A DNA stretch of 64,000 nucleotides from Clostridia bacterium (GTDB taxonomy: Bacteria > Bacillota > Clostridia > Oscillospirales > CAG-272): assembly GCA_017452525.1 (NCBI GenBank), contig JAFTMG010000082.1, positions 1 through 64,000 on the forward strand, read 5' to 3'. Below are positions 43,072 to 52,956 of the stretch, piece by piece (positions within the stretch are counted from its first letter, which is position 1; each line of letters starts with the position of its first letter). A model generated the notes under the pieces. The model ran no database searches. It was not told the origin of the DNA and saw only the letters and a program-made list of their open reading frames with translations. The translations under genes were made by a program, and so were the position numbers.

Positions 43072-44016
43072 ATGTCAAAAACGGCAGAGAAAAAAGCTGT
43101 TGCGCGTAAAGATATGACAAAAGCGCAGTGGACATGGAAAGAGATGAAGCGCAATAAGGTCGCGTATCTGATGATCGCCCCCTACATGCTGCTGTTCTTC
43201 CTGTTTACCGTCATTCCCGTCGTTCTTTCCATCGTCATCAGCTTTACAGACTTTAACCTTTTGGAATGGCCGAATTTCGTTTTCATGGATAACTACATTC
43301 GTCTGTTCCTGGATGATGACCTGTTCCTCACCGCATTCACCAACACCATGGTGTTTGCAGGTATCGTCGGTCCTGCATCCTACATCATGTCCTTTATGGT
43401 CGCATGGTTCATCAATGAGCTTTCCCCGAAGATCCGTGCCGTTGTCACGCTGATCTTCTACGCACCGTCCATTTCCGGTCAGGTTTACCTGATTTGGGGT
43501 ACACTGTTCTCCGGTGACTCCTACGGTTGGGTCAACGGTACTCTTCTGAAGCTCGGTATCATTACCGAGGAGATCCAGTTCTTTAAGGACGCGGATTACA
43601 TTATGCCTCTTTGTATCATCGTTGCTCTGTGGTGCTCGCTCGGTACCTCCTTCCTGTCCTTTATCGCAGGTCTTCAGGGTATCGACAAGTCCATGTTTGA
43701 GGCAGGCGCTGTGGACGGTGTCCGCAACCGCTGGCAGGAGCTTTGGTACATCACTCTGCCGAGCATGAGACCGTAGCTGATGTTCGGTGCTATCATGGCA
43801 ATTACCTCTTCGTTCGGTTTCGGCGGCGTCGTTGATGCACTTTGCGGTAACCCCTCCACGGATTACGCAGGTTACACCATCATGCACCATCTGAACGAGT
43901 ACGGTAACACCCGTTACGAGGTTGGTTATTCTTCTACCATCGCGGTCATCCTGTTCGCGATCATGATCGGTGCCAACTCACTCGTTAAGAAACTACTTTC
44001 GAAGGTGGGACAATAA
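43072..44016 (+). pseudogene. MalF-type sugar ABC permease interrupted by an in-frame TAG
   Basis: The frame encodes a 314-codon carbohydrate permease (MalF/UgpA-like) except that codon 235 (43774-43776) is TAG. Upstream, five membrane segments and the EAA-loop MFEAGAVDGVRNRWQELWYITLPSM are intact. Downstream, LMFGAIMAITSSFGFGG and the last membrane helix continue in the same frame to 44016. A C-to-T change would convert CAG (Gln) to TAG. An ATG at 43780 gives a 78-residue downstream frame without a good ribosome site. Possible readings are a real recent nonsense mutation, an assembly error or read-through. A reassigned amber codon is unlikely because rlmD ends in TAG. The start follows AAGGAGAGAG. 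Confidence 0.88.
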
Positions 44017-44017
44017 T

Positions 44018-44890
44018 ATGGCAAAGTTAAGAACAAGATCTCATAAAGTTGTCCTGAACCGCTCTGCGGGCGGTGACGCCGGCATCACGTTCGTGCTGGC
44101 ACTTCTCGGCGCATTCATGTTCCTCCCGATGCTGTATGTTATCATGCAGTCTCTCAAGCCGCTGGATGAGCTTTGGATGTTCCCCCCTCGTTTCTACGTG
44201 GTATCTCCCACGCTGAAGAACTTCAAGCAGCTGTTCGTGCTGATGAACACCTCTTGGGTTCCGTTCTCCCGTTACATCTTCAACACTGTCTTCACCACCA
44301 TCATCGGTACCATCGGTAACCTCTTCTTCTCCTCGCTGGCTGCATACTGCATGGCGAAGATCAAGTTCCCCGGCGGTAAGGTCATGTTTAAGGCAGTTCG
44401 TATGTCTCTGATGTTCCACTCCACCGTTACGGCAGTTACCCAGTTCCTGATCATGTCCACCTTCGGTTGGATCGATACTTACTGGGCAATCATCCTGCCC
44501 GCATGGTGTACTTCTCTGGGTCTGTACCTGATGAAGCAGTTCATGGAGACCAACGTTCCCGATACCGTTCTGGAGAGCTCCCGTCTGGACGGTGCAGGCG
44601 AGCTGAAGACCTTCTGGGTCATCGCAATGCCTATGGTTAAGCCCGGTTGGCTTACCCTGATCGTTTACTGTTTCCAGGATCTGTGGAACAAGGGTGCATC
44701 CATTTACATCCATTCCGAGCAGTTGAAGTCCTTCAACTACGCGATCCAGCAGATCACCGCCGGCGGTATCAAGCGTGCCGGTGCATCCGCAGCCGCAACC
44801 GTTGTCATGATGCTCGTTCCTATCTCCGTATTCGTTATTACGCAGTCGAACATCATTGAGACGATGGGTTCGTCCGGTATGAAAGACTAA
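44018..44890 (+). CDS. MalG-type carbohydrate ABC transporter permease
   Basis: A 290-residue inner permease with six helices. The EAA loop reads PDTVLESSRLDGAGELKTFWVIAMPMVKPGWLTL. It pairs with the preceding interrupted MalF-type permease. The start at 44018 follows GAAGGTGGG, one base after the previous stop, so translation is coupled. Downstream the Yip1-type gene follows within 15 bases. Confidence 0.92.
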   Translation: MAKLRTRSHKVVLNRSAGGDAGITFVLALLGAFMFLPMLYVIMQSLKPLDELWMFPPRFYVVSPTLKNFKQLFVLMNTSWVPFSRYIFNTVFTTIIGTIGNLFFSSLAAYCMAKIKFPGGKVMFKAVRMSLMFHSTVTAVTQFLIMSTFGWIDTYWAIILPAWCTSLGLYLMKQFMETNVPDTVLESSRLDGAGELKTFWVIAMPMVKPGWLTLIVYCFQDLWNKGASIYIHSEQLKSFNYAIQQITAGGIKRAGASAAATVVMMLVPISVFVITQSNIIETMGSSGMKD

Positions 44891-44904
44891 GGAGGAGGGA
44901 AGAC

Positions 44905-47037
44905 ATGAAAAAGTTTATATCTGTACTTGCATTGCTCTTCGCTCTCCTGATCATGTTCTCCGTTCCGGTCAGCGCAGCGTCCGCTTATCAGACCTACACC
45001 TACTCCATTCACGGTTCCTCTATCAACTCTCCCGCCGCATATACCCCCGTTATGGAAATTGACTCCGGGTACATGGGACTGGAAAAGCTGATCGATGATC
45101 CCCGTGACATGGTCGTAGATAAGGACCTCAACGTCTACATCGCAGATGCGAAGAACAACCGCATCGTATGTCTGGACCGTTATTATAAGGTAAAGTTCAC
45201 CATTGATACCTTTACCAATGAGTACGGTGTTCCCGATGAACTGACCGCTCCCTCCGGTGTGTTCGTGACCAACGACCGCATCTTCGTGTGCGACACCGAT
45301 GCAAACCGTATCGTCACCTTCGATAAGGACGGCGAGTATCTGGCGATCATTCCCGAGCCTGAATCCGAGCTGTTTGACGAAGGCTCCGTTTACAAACCGG
45401 TCGCGATCGCAGTAGACCAGTATGACCGTCTGTACGTTGTATCCTCGACTACCTATCAGGGTATCATCGTCATGACCGACGAGGGCGAGTTTACCGGCTT
45501 TATCGGCGCACAGAAGGTTACCATCTCCGCTTGGGATATCATCTGGAGACGTTTCCAGACCGAGGCGCAGAAGGAACTGTCCACCGCATACGTTTCCACC
45601 GAGTTTAACAACATCTCCATCAATGATGAGGGCTTCATTTACGTAACCACCTCCTCCATTGATAAGGGTAAGCAGCAGTCCGCGATCAGAAGCAAGTCCA
45701 AATCCGGTGACTTCGCTCCTGTTAAGATGCTCAACGCAAACGGCGACGAGATCATGAGACGTAACGGTTTCTATCCTCCCTCCGGTGAAGTTGACGTATC
45801 TACCTCTATGACCGATGGTTCTATCACCGGTCCCTCCAAGATCATCGACGTAGCAGTCGGTCCCGAGAAGACCTGGTCGATCATTGACGAAGCTCGTAAT
45901 AAGATCTTCACCTATGACTTCGACGGTAACCTGCTGTGGGCGTTCGGTGACTCCGGTACCCAGCTCGGTAACCTTTCCTCCATTGAGGCAATTGCTTACC
46001 AGGGCGACACTCTGTTGATTTTGGATAAAACCAACGATAACATCACCGTTTACAAGAGAACCGAGTACGGCGACGTCGTTATCTCCGCTCTTGCCAACGA
46101 AAACAACCGTAACTATGACCGCGCCATCGACGACTGGATGGAGATTCTGAAGAGAAACTCCAACTTTGATACCGCATACATCGGTATCGGTGAGTCTCTC
46201 TACCGTAGCGGTGACTATCAGGAGTCTCTTGAGTACTTCAAGGCTGCTTACGATACCGCAGGCTACTCCACCTCTTATCAGGAAATCCGTAAGGAGTGGA
46301 TCTCCAAGTGGATCCTCACCATTCCCGTGGGTGTTATCCTGATCGTTCTGGTATTCAGCAAATTCTCCAAGTATGCCGCTAAGGTCAATAAGCGCGCAGC
46401 TACCGCAGGCGGTAAGAGAACCTTCAAGGAAGAGCTTCTGTACGGCTTCCACGTGATCCTGCATCCGTTCGACGGCTTCTGGGATCTGAAGCACGAAAAA
46501 CGCGGCTCGCTCCGTGCGGCTCTCGTCTTCATTCTGATTGCGATCCTCACCTTCTTCTATGAGGCAATCGGTTCCGGTTACGTTATCAATCCCTTCGGCA
46601 CTTATACCACCGTTTGGGCACAGGCAATCAGTGTGCTGGTTCCGTTCGCGCTGTTCGCAGTTGCAAACTGGTGCTTGACCACTCTGTTCGAGGGTGAAGG
46701 TAGCTTCAAGGATATCGTCATCGCGCTGTCCTACGCTCTGATCCCCCTGCCGTTGCTCATCATCCCTTCGACCATTCTTTCCAACGTAGTCACCGCGTCC
46801 GAGGTGAAGCTTCTCAGCCTGCTTGGCAGCTTCGCATTCATCTGGGTCGGTATCCTGATCTTCTTCGGAACTCAGGTTACTCATGACTACTCTCTGGGTA
46901 AGAACATGCTCACCGTCGTAGGTACTCTGGTCGGTATGGTATTCATCATGTTTATTGGTATCCTGTTTACCACGCTTCTCGGTAAGATCGTAAGCTTGAT
47001 TTCCAATATCGTTATCGAGATCACTTATCGTCTATAA
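44905..47037 (+). CDS. secreted/membrane beta-propeller, TPR and Yip1 domain protein
   Basis: A 710-residue protein with a signal peptide (about 1-25, ending PVSAASA). Residues 40-390 contain NHL-like propeller repeats (DPRDMVVDKDLNVYIADAKNNRIVCLD, APSGVFVTNDRIFVCDTDANRIVTFDKDG, KPVAIAVDQYDRLYVVS). Residues about 400-450 form a TPR-like unit (NYDRAIDDWMEILKRNSNFDTAYIGIGESLYRSGDYQESLEYFK). One transmembrane helix follows near residue 475. The C-terminal Yip1 domain has five helices (about 545-705). The outside part would scan or bind ligand, and the membrane part may associate with the permeases. The same gene order with DUF5696 is known in other Firmicutes. Its function there is not established. 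Confidence 0.86.
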   Translation: MKKFISVLALLFALLIMFSVPVSAASAYQTYTYSIHGSSINSPAAYTPVMEIDSGYMGLEKLIDDPRDMVVDKDLNVYIADAKNNRIVCLDRYYKVKFTIDTFTNEYGVPDELTAPSGVFVTNDRIFVCDTDANRIVTFDKDGEYLAIIPEPESELFDEGSVYKPVAIAVDQYDRLYVVSSTTYQGIIVMTDEGEFTGFIGAQKVTISAWDIIWRRFQTEAQKELSTAYVSTEFNNISINDEGFIYVTTSSIDKGKQQSAIRSKSKSGDFAPVKMLNANGDEIMRRNGFYPPSGEVDVSTSMTDGSITGPSKIIDVAVGPEKTWSIIDEARNKIFTYDFDGNLLWAFGDSGTQLGNLSSIEAIAYQGDTLLILDKTNDNITVYKRTEYGDVVISALANENNRNYDRAIDDWMEILKRNSNFDTAYIGIGESLYRSGDYQESLEYFKAAYDTAGYSTSYQEIRKEWISKWILTIPVGVILIVLVFSKFSKYAAKVNKRAATAGGKRTFKEELLYGFHVILHPFDGFWDLKHEKRGSLRAALVFILIAILTFFYEAIGSGYVINPFGTYTTVWAQAISVLVPFALFAVANWCLTTLFEGEGSFKDIVIALSYALIPLPLLIIPSTILSNVVTASEVKLLSLLGSFAFIWVGILIFFGTQVTHDYSLGKNMLTVVGTLVGMVFIMFIGILFTTLLGKIVSLISNIVIEITYRL

Positions 47038-47059
47038 ACCAACAGATAGGAGAAAAGAA

Positions 47060-50000
47060 ATGAAAAATATGAAAAGATTTATATCTTGCCTCTTAACGTT
47101 GGCTATGTTGGTTGGAACCTTCGCTTCGCTGGCTGTTATTGATGTCAGTGCAGTGGCGTTGAAGACCACCGAGAAGGACGATGAGCTCGGTTATACCATC
47201 AGCCAGTCGGGCAACACCTTTAAGAACCCCCAGGAAAAGCTCGCCACCATGAAGCTGATGCTGGAAAAAGACGGCTATCAGCTGTGGGTACACGAATCGA
47301 CCGGTGAAGTAGCAACGGTCAAGATGTCCACCGGCGAGATCCTGTTCAGTAACCCCTACAACCTCTCTGATTCCACTGCAAAGACCTCCATCAAGGCGCA
47401 GATCCTCTCTCAGATCTTTGTCAGATACACCGACAACGACACCGAGAAGACCTTCTACTCCTACACCGAGGCAGCTTGCCGTAATCAGATCAAGGTAAAG
47501 AACATCAAGAACGGTGTTCGTATTGAGTACACCATGGGTCGTGAAGAGACCCGTATGCTGGTTCCCCGTATGATCCGCAAGGACCGCTTCGAGGAGCAGA
47601 TCCTGAACGTTATGCTTGCTGAGATCGGCGAAAGCTTCGAATACAAGCAGTTCAAGGCATACTTCGTATTGAAGGACACCTCCGTTCTGACCTCTGACCG
47701 TCAGATCACCGAGCTCGAGGCAGCATTCCCGATCACCAAGAAGATGGCAGTTTACGTCTTCGACCCCACCGCTTCTCAGAACGAGATCGCGAGAGCAGAG
47801 GAGAAGATCAAGACCTACTGTCCTCTGTACACTTACGAGCAGCTCGACTATGACCACGAGCTGACCGAGTACACCGGCTCCGATCGCGCTCCCGCAAACT
47901 TCAAGATGGCTCTTGAGTACAGCTTGGATGAATACGGTATGAGCGTTCGTCTCCCCGCAAACGGTATCCGTTTCAATGCTTCCGAGTACAGCTTGACCTA
48001 CATCAGCATCCTGCCTTACATGGGCGCAGGTAGTAACCCCAACACAGGTTACAACATGTTCCCCGATGGCTCCGGTACTCTGTTCCGCTTTGAGGATCTG
48101 GACACCGGTACGACCACCACGGTAAACAGCAAGGTTTACGGTGCTGACTACGCTTACCACACCATCACCGGTACCCACCAGGAGATCGTTCGTTATCCTG
48201 TCTTCGGTATCGTTGAGAACCAGTCTCTGAAGAAGACTGTCAATACCGACACCATCAGAACCCCCGAGGTGCTGAATGCTGACGGTACTGTCAAGACCCC
48301 CGCAGTGTATGTGACCGAGACGGTTGCATACGAGGAAGACCGCGGCTTCGTTGCCATCATCGAAGAGGGTGACGCTCTTGCCGAGCTTTCCGATTACCAT
48401 GCAGGTACCCAGTCTGAGTACAACACCATCCAGATGCTGTTCTACCCCAGACCGAAGGATACCTACAACCTGAAGGACGCGATCTCTGTCGGTGCAAACA
48501 CCACATGGACCGTTACCTCCGCACGTAAGTACGTTGGCAACTACAAGATCCGTTACATCATGCTGACGGACGATGAGGTTGCAGAAGAGAAGGGCGTTAC
48601 CGATTACTACGAGTGCTCCTACATGGGTATGGCAGACGCTTGCCGTGACTATTGGGAAGACAAGGGTATTCTGAAGCGTCTGACCGATGCTGATATTGAG
48701 GAAGATATTCCTCTGTATATCGAGACCTTCGGTGCTCTGGAGACCGTTGAAAAGATCCTGTCCGTTCCTGTCAACGTCATGACTCCTCTGACCTCCTTCG
48801 ATAACATCAAGACCATGTACGAAGAGTTCAAGGCACAGGGCGTGACCAACATCAACTTCAAACTGACCGGTTATGCGAACGGCGGTATGTATGCCTCCAT
48901 TCCTTACCGTCTCAGATGGGAGAAGGCAGTTGGCGGTAAGAACGGCTTCCAGGAGCTGGTTGACTATGCAAAGGAAGAAGGATTCGGCATTTATCCCGAT
49001 TTCGACTTCGTTTACACCTACGGCTTCACCAGCGGTTGGCTGGATGGCTTCGTCAGAAAAAACCACGCAGTCAAGACCATCGATAACCGTTACACCTCCA
49101 AGCGTACCTACTCCGCAACCTACCAGACCTACATCAGTAACTTCGCATTGGCAGTATCTCCCGCATACTTCAGCCGCTTCTATGAGAAGCTGACCGATAA
49201 GTATCTGGAGTACTCTCCCATGGGTATCTCCGTCGCAACGCTGGGCTCTGAGTTGAACTCCGACTTCGACGAGGATGAACCTTACAACCGCGAGGACTCC
49301 AAGGAGTTCACCATCAAGGCATTCCAGTTCCTCAATGAGAGCTACGACAGCATCATGACCAGCAGCGGTAACCAGTACAGCTGGACCTATGCAGATCACC
49401 TGCTGGGCATGCCTCTGGACTCCTCCCGTTACATCAAGTCCTCCAACTCCATTCCGTTCCTTGGCGCGATCCTGCACGGTTACACCCAGTTCTCGGGTAC
49501 GCCTCTGAACATGGAAGGTGACATCGGCTATGCACTTCTGAAGGCAGTTGAGAACGGCGCAAGCATCTACTTCACTCTGTCCTACCAGAACACCGCAAAG
49601 CTGAAAGAGGATATGGTTCTCAGCGACTACTTCTCCATTCGTTACGACATTTGGAAGGATGACGTCGTTTACTACTACAACTACCTGAACAGCCTGCTGC
49701 AGGACGTTCAGACCAAGCTGATCATCGACCACAAGTTCCTGATCGGCGAGCGTATCCCCGACGTTGACGAGCTGGAAGCAGACCTGAAGGCTGAGCTCGA
49801 CGCGCTCAACCAGCAGCTTTCCAATGCTGATGCCGTTGCCGAGGCAGCACGCCGCAAGGCTCTGTATGAGGCACGCACCACCATTGAGAAGGATGCACAG
49901 ACCGCGATCGAAAGCTATGCTGAGGTCGTTGCCAACGCGAAGGCAGTATTGGATCTTGTCAAAGAGTTTGATACCTGCATCACTACGCTGAAGGCTGCCA

Positions 50001-50653
50001 AGGCTGCCGCAGACGCTGCTCCCACAGACGCCGCTCTGGCAACGGCTTATACCGACGCCATGAAGGCTGCTGAGACCAAGATGAACGATATCCTGAATGC
50101 CGCTGTTACCAAGAAGGCATATGAGGATAGAGCAAACGAAGCACACGAGCTTGTGAAGGCTTCCGCTGATCTGATCGAGGGCGCTCACGATGCATCTGCT
50201 GAGGTCAAGGCTGCTGCCGCTGACGTTCTGAAGTCTGTTGAGGACGCTCAGAATGCAGATAAGATCACTGTAAACCAGTCCAACACCATGCTGAACGCCT
50301 CCAAGAACAAGGCAGACGCAAACGGTATTGCTTACATCGAGCCCGAAGAGCTGATCATTCCCGAGGAACCCGAGGAGCCTGTAATTTCCGATGATGAAGA
50401 GGAAACTGAGGAGACCGAGGAGGAGACCGAGGAAGAGATCAGAAATATCGAAGAGGTAGAAGAGTATAATTATACCAAGTATACCGACGATACCGGCTCT
50501 ATCGTAGCAGTTACCTACGGTGGCAAGAACGGTAATGACAATGATCCCTTCAAGACCTTCGTTCTGAACTACAACTCCTTCGCAGTTGAGGTTGTATTCG
50601 AGGGTACCACTTATACGATCCCGGCATTCAGCCTGGTCGTAATCTACAGATAA
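47060..50653 (+). CDS. giant secreted DUF5696 protein
   Basis: A 1197-residue secreted protein. A signal peptide covers about residues 1-30 (FISCLLTLAMLVGTFASLAVIDVSA). Residues 60-560 are beta-rich. About 565-900 look like a TIM-barrel glycosidase-like core (PLTSFDNIKTMYEEFKAQGVTNINFKLTGYANGG, FGIYPDFDFVYTYG, GISVATLGSELNSDFDEDEPYNRE). A long helical, alanine-rich region spans about 905-1100, then an acidic linker (EETEETEEETEEE) and a terminal beta unit. No LPXTG or C-terminal anchor is visible. DUF5696 has no proven reaction; hydrolysis or binding of a glycan for the adjacent importer is inference. AGGAG precedes the ATG; ATG at 47069 is an alternative. Confidence 0.88.
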   Translation: MKNMKRFISCLLTLAMLVGTFASLAVIDVSAVALKTTEKDDELGYTISQSGNTFKNPQEKLATMKLMLEKDGYQLWVHESTGEVATVKMSTGEILFSNPYNLSDSTAKTSIKAQILSQIFVRYTDNDTEKTFYSYTEAACRNQIKVKNIKNGVRIEYTMGREETRMLVPRMIRKDRFEEQILNVMLAEIGESFEYKQFKAYFVLKDTSVLTSDRQITELEAAFPITKKMAVYVFDPTASQNEIARAEEKIKTYCPLYTYEQLDYDHELTEYTGSDRAPANFKMALEYSLDEYGMSVRLPANGIRFNASEYSLTYISILPYMGAGSNPNTGYNMFPDGSGTLFRFEDLDTGTTTTVNSKVYGADYAYHTITGTHQEIVRYPVFGIVENQSLKKTVNTDTIRTPEVLNADGTVKTPAVYVTETVAYEEDRGFVAIIEEGDALAELSDYHAGTQSEYNTIQMLFYPRPKDTYNLKDAISVGANTTWTVTSARKYVGNYKIRYIMLTDDEVAEEKGVTDYYECSYMGMADACRDYWEDKGILKRLTDADIEEDIPLYIETFGALETVEKILSVPVNVMTPLTSFDNIKTMYEEFKAQGVTNINFKLTGYANGGMYASIPYRLRWEKAVGGKNGFQELVDYAKEEGFGIYPDFDFVYTYGFTSGWLDGFVRKNHAVKTIDNRYTSKRTYSATYQTYISNFALAVSPAYFSRFYEKLTDKYLEYSPMGISVATLGSELNSDFDEDEPYNREDSKEFTIKAFQFLNESYDSIMTSSGNQYSWTYADHLLGMPLDSSRYIKSSNSIPFLGAILHGYTQFSGTPLNMEGDIGYALLKAVENGASIYFTLSYQNTAKLKEDMVLSDYFSIRYDIWKDDVVYYYNYLNSLLQDVQTKLIIDHKFLIGERIPDVDELEADLKAELDALNQQLSNADAVAEAARRKALYEARTTIEKDAQTAIESYAEVVANAKAVLDLVKEFDTCITTLKAAKAAADAAPTDAALATAYTDAMKAAETKMNDILNAAVTKKAYEDRANEAHELVKASADLIEGAHDASAEVKAAAADVLKSVEDAQNADKITVNQSNTMLNASKNKADANGIAYIEPEELIIPEEPEEPVISDDEEETEETEEETEEEIRNIEEVEEYNYTKYTDDTGSIVAVTYGGKNGNDNDPFKTFVLNYNSFAVEVVFEGTTYTIPAFSLVVIYR

Positions 50654-50669
50654 GGAAAGAGAGGTGTAA

Positions 50670-51656
50670 ATGATGACGGGCGAAGCAAAATTGAATAATG
50701 TAAGCTCCAAAAAGGCTACTCCCAAAAAGAAGAAAATTGCATCTCTTGACAAACGTAAAGCGCGTGCAGGTTGGTTCTTCGTAGCACCGTTCCTTGTCGG
50801 ATTTATCCTGCTGTATCTGCCGATCGTTGTTGAATCGATCATTTACAGCTTCCAGCGTATCCACACCATTCAGGGTGGCGGTTTCTATACCGAATGGGTC
50901 GGCTGGGCTAACTACCAGGAAGCACTCTTCGTTGACCCTGACTTCGTATCCACGTTGCTCACCGGTCTGCAGGCAATGGCATTTGACATCCCGATGATCA
51001 TTCTGTTCTCTCTGTTCATGGCAGTTCTGCTGAACCAGAAGATGGTCGGTCGTGCCGCGTTCCGTGCGATCTTCTTCATCCCGGTTATTCTTTCCACCGG
51101 TCTGATGGAGGGTATCGAGGCTTCCAACATTCTGTCTGAGTACATGGAAAGTGCCGAAGGTATCGAAGACGGTTCCGGTCAGAGCTCTGCTGCTGACATC
51201 GTATCCGCGATCGATATTCAGAGACTGTTCGCCAACATGAAGGTCGGTCAGGAACTGGTTGAATACGTTACCGTTGCGATCAACAATATCTACGATATCG
51301 TTAACCGCTCCGGCGTACAGCTGCTGATCTTCCTTGCAGGTCTGCAGTCCATCTCCCCCGCGATCTACGAGTCCTGCCAGATCGACGGTGCAACCTCTTG
51401 GGAGACCTTCTGGAAGATCACCTTCCCGATGATCTCTCCCATGATCCTTGTAAATGCCGTTTATACCATCATCGACTCCTTTACGACCCAGTCGAACCAA
51501 GTCATGGTGTTCATTTCCAAGGTTTACGAGCAGGCAGACGGTAACGTTATTTCCGCGGCAATGTCCTGGATCTACTTCCTGATCATTATCCTGATCACCG
51601 CTGTGATCGCCGCGATCGTTTCCGGTTACACATTCTATCAGAGAAAGGGGGAATAA
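50670..51656 (+). CDS. second MalF-type sugar ABC permease
   Basis: A 328-residue permease. A basic cytoplasmic N-terminus (KKATPKKKKIASLDKRKARAG) precedes six helices beginning WFFVAPFLVGFILLYLP. An inserted acidic segment between helices (about residues 150-180, YMESAEGIEDGSGQSSAAD) is unusual. The EAA loop is ISPAIYESCQIDGATSWETFWKITFPMISPMIL. Together with the next gene it forms a second complete permease pair in the operon and could substitute for the interrupted first one. GAGAGGTG precedes the ATG. Confidence 0.92.
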   Translation: MMTGEAKLNNVSSKKATPKKKKIASLDKRKARAGWFFVAPFLVGFILLYLPIVVESIIYSFQRIHTIQGGGFYTEWVGWANYQEALFVDPDFVSTLLTGLQAMAFDIPMIILFSLFMAVLLNQKMVGRAAFRAIFFIPVILSTGLMEGIEASNILSEYMESAEGIEDGSGQSSAADIVSAIDIQRLFANMKVGQELVEYVTVAINNIYDIVNRSGVQLLIFLAGLQSISPAIYESCQIDGATSWETFWKITFPMISPMILVNAVYTIIDSFTTQSNQVMVFISKVYEQADGNVISAAMSWIYFLIIILITAVIAAIVSGYTFYQRKGE

Positions 51657-51660
51657 GAGA

Positions 51661-52767
51661 ATGAATGCTGAAAATATGCAAAAGCCGAGAGTCATGAAAG
51701 AGTCCAAGAACAAGATCAGAGTCGAGTTCGAGAGAACCTCTTTGAAGGAAAGACTCAAAGCAAGATTCTTGAACGTCTCCTTCCTGATGAATATCGTATG
51801 GGCGATCTTCCGCTACGTTCTGCTGGTTGGTGTCTCTTACGTTGTTCTGTACCCCTTTATCTCCAAGATCGCCGCATCCTTGATGGGTCCCAACGACTTC
51901 GTCAACGCTACGGTCCGTCTGATTCCGACAAAGGTCAACTTTGATATCTACAAGATGGTCTTTATCGAGATGGAGTACATGAAAGCATTCTGGAACACGC
52001 TGTTCCTCTCCGCATCTACGGCGCTGATCCAGACGCTGATGTGCTGTGTTATCGCTTACGGTTTGGCAAAGTTCAAATTCAAGGGTAACAACTACATCTT
52101 CTATCTGGTCATGTTCACCATGATCGTTCCTCACCAGACCGTACAGCTTTCTCTGTACATGGCATTCCGTTACTTCGACATTCTGGGTATCTTCCAGTTC
52201 CTCGGCGGCGGCGGAATTACCATCTTCGGCAAGACCTTCCTGCAGGGTGTCATTGACTTGGCTCCCGAAACCAGCAAGATCTGGTCCGCAACCGGTCTGA
52301 ACCTGGTCAATACCTATTGGCCTTTGATCATCCTGTCCCTGGTCGGTCTCGCGTTCAAGAACGGCTTGTACATCTTCATGCTCAAGCAGTTCTTCCGCGG
52401 TGTTCCGGATGAGCTTGAAGAGTCTGCTTACATGGACGGTTCCGGTGTATTCCGTACCTTCATTCAGATCATTCTTCCTCTGTCCATCCCCATGATGATC
52501 ACCGTATTCCTGTTTGCCTTCTCTTGGCAGTGGACTGACGACTTCTATACCGAGCTGTTCTTCACCACCACCAAGACCGTCCTGATGCCTGATATCATTG
52601 GTATCCCCACGACGTTGGAGACCAACTATGCAGGTCAGTCGCTCTACTACGCAGCGATCCGTAATACTTGCGGTCTGATGATCATCGCTCCGCTGGTTAT
52701 TATGTATCTGTTCTGCCAGAGATTCCTGGTTCAGGGTATCGAGCGCTCCGGTCTGACGGCAGACTAA
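51661..52767 (+). CDS. second MalG-type sugar ABC permease
   Basis: A 368-residue permease, longer than the usual 280, because of a 50-residue basic N-terminus (KKSKNKIRVEFERTSLKERLKAR-like) and an inserted periplasmic-side loop around residues 175-220. The EAA loop reads VPDELEESAYMDGSGVFRTFIQIILPLSIPM. It follows the MalF partner by four bases and ends the operon at a strong terminator. No ATPase subunit follows; a shared MsmK-type ATPase elsewhere is inferred. Confidence 0.92.
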   Translation: MNAENMQKPRVMKESKNKIRVEFERTSLKERLKARFLNVSFLMNIVWAIFRYVLLVGVSYVVLYPFISKIAASLMGPNDFVNATVRLIPTKVNFDIYKMVFIEMEYMKAFWNTLFLSASTALIQTLMCCVIAYGLAKFKFKGNNYIFYLVMFTMIVPHQTVQLSLYMAFRYFDILGIFQFLGGGGITIFGKTFLQGVIDLAPETSKIWSATGLNLVNTYWPLIILSLVGLAFKNGLYIFMLKQFFRGVPDELEESAYMDGSGVFRTFIQIILPLSIPMMITVFLFAFSWQWTDDFYTELFFTTTKTVLMPDIIGIPTTLETNYAGQSLYYAAIRNTCGLMIIAPLVIMYLFCQRFLVQGIERSGLTAD

Positions 52768-52800
52768 TACCGAACCCCTTCCCGAGCATCGGGAAACTCA

Positions 52801-52832
52801 AATCCCCATCACCTTGTGTGATGGGGATTTTT
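52801..52832 (+). terminator. operon terminator
   Basis: 12-base arms at 52801-52812 and 52818-52829 (AATCCCCATCAC and complement), followed by a T run. It closes the import operon. Confidence 0.92.
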
Positions 52833-52880
52833 GTCGATATTTGGCAGGGTTTAGCGGGGAAAGTTTGGCACCATTGTTGA

Positions 52881-52909
52881 TTGACAAGGCGGGGAGAATG
52901 CGATATAAT
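52881..52909 (+). promoter_or_regulatory. promoter of the second RHGDPIY phosphatase
   Basis: Consensus -35 TTGACA, 17-base spacer, consensus -10 TATAAT, 48 bases before the start codon. Confidence 0.9.
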
Positions 52910-52956
52910 AATGAAAATGAGACAGTTTTGTCTGTAAGAGGAAAGGTCGTTTTATC

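Noticed and set aside
43774..43776. Reassigned amber codon (TAG read as glutamine genome-wide)
   Set aside because: TAG is used as a normal stop in this window, for example at the ends of rlmD (8260), the sialate-esterase-like gene (29981) and the ABC exporter gene at 61873.
47093..50842. A 1249-codon open frame on the minus strand opposite the DUF5696 gene
   Set aside because: It mirrors the codon bias of the plus-strand gene, lacks a ribosome site and any recognisable domain, and similar long antisense frames occur at 39768-43154 and 44887-46884.
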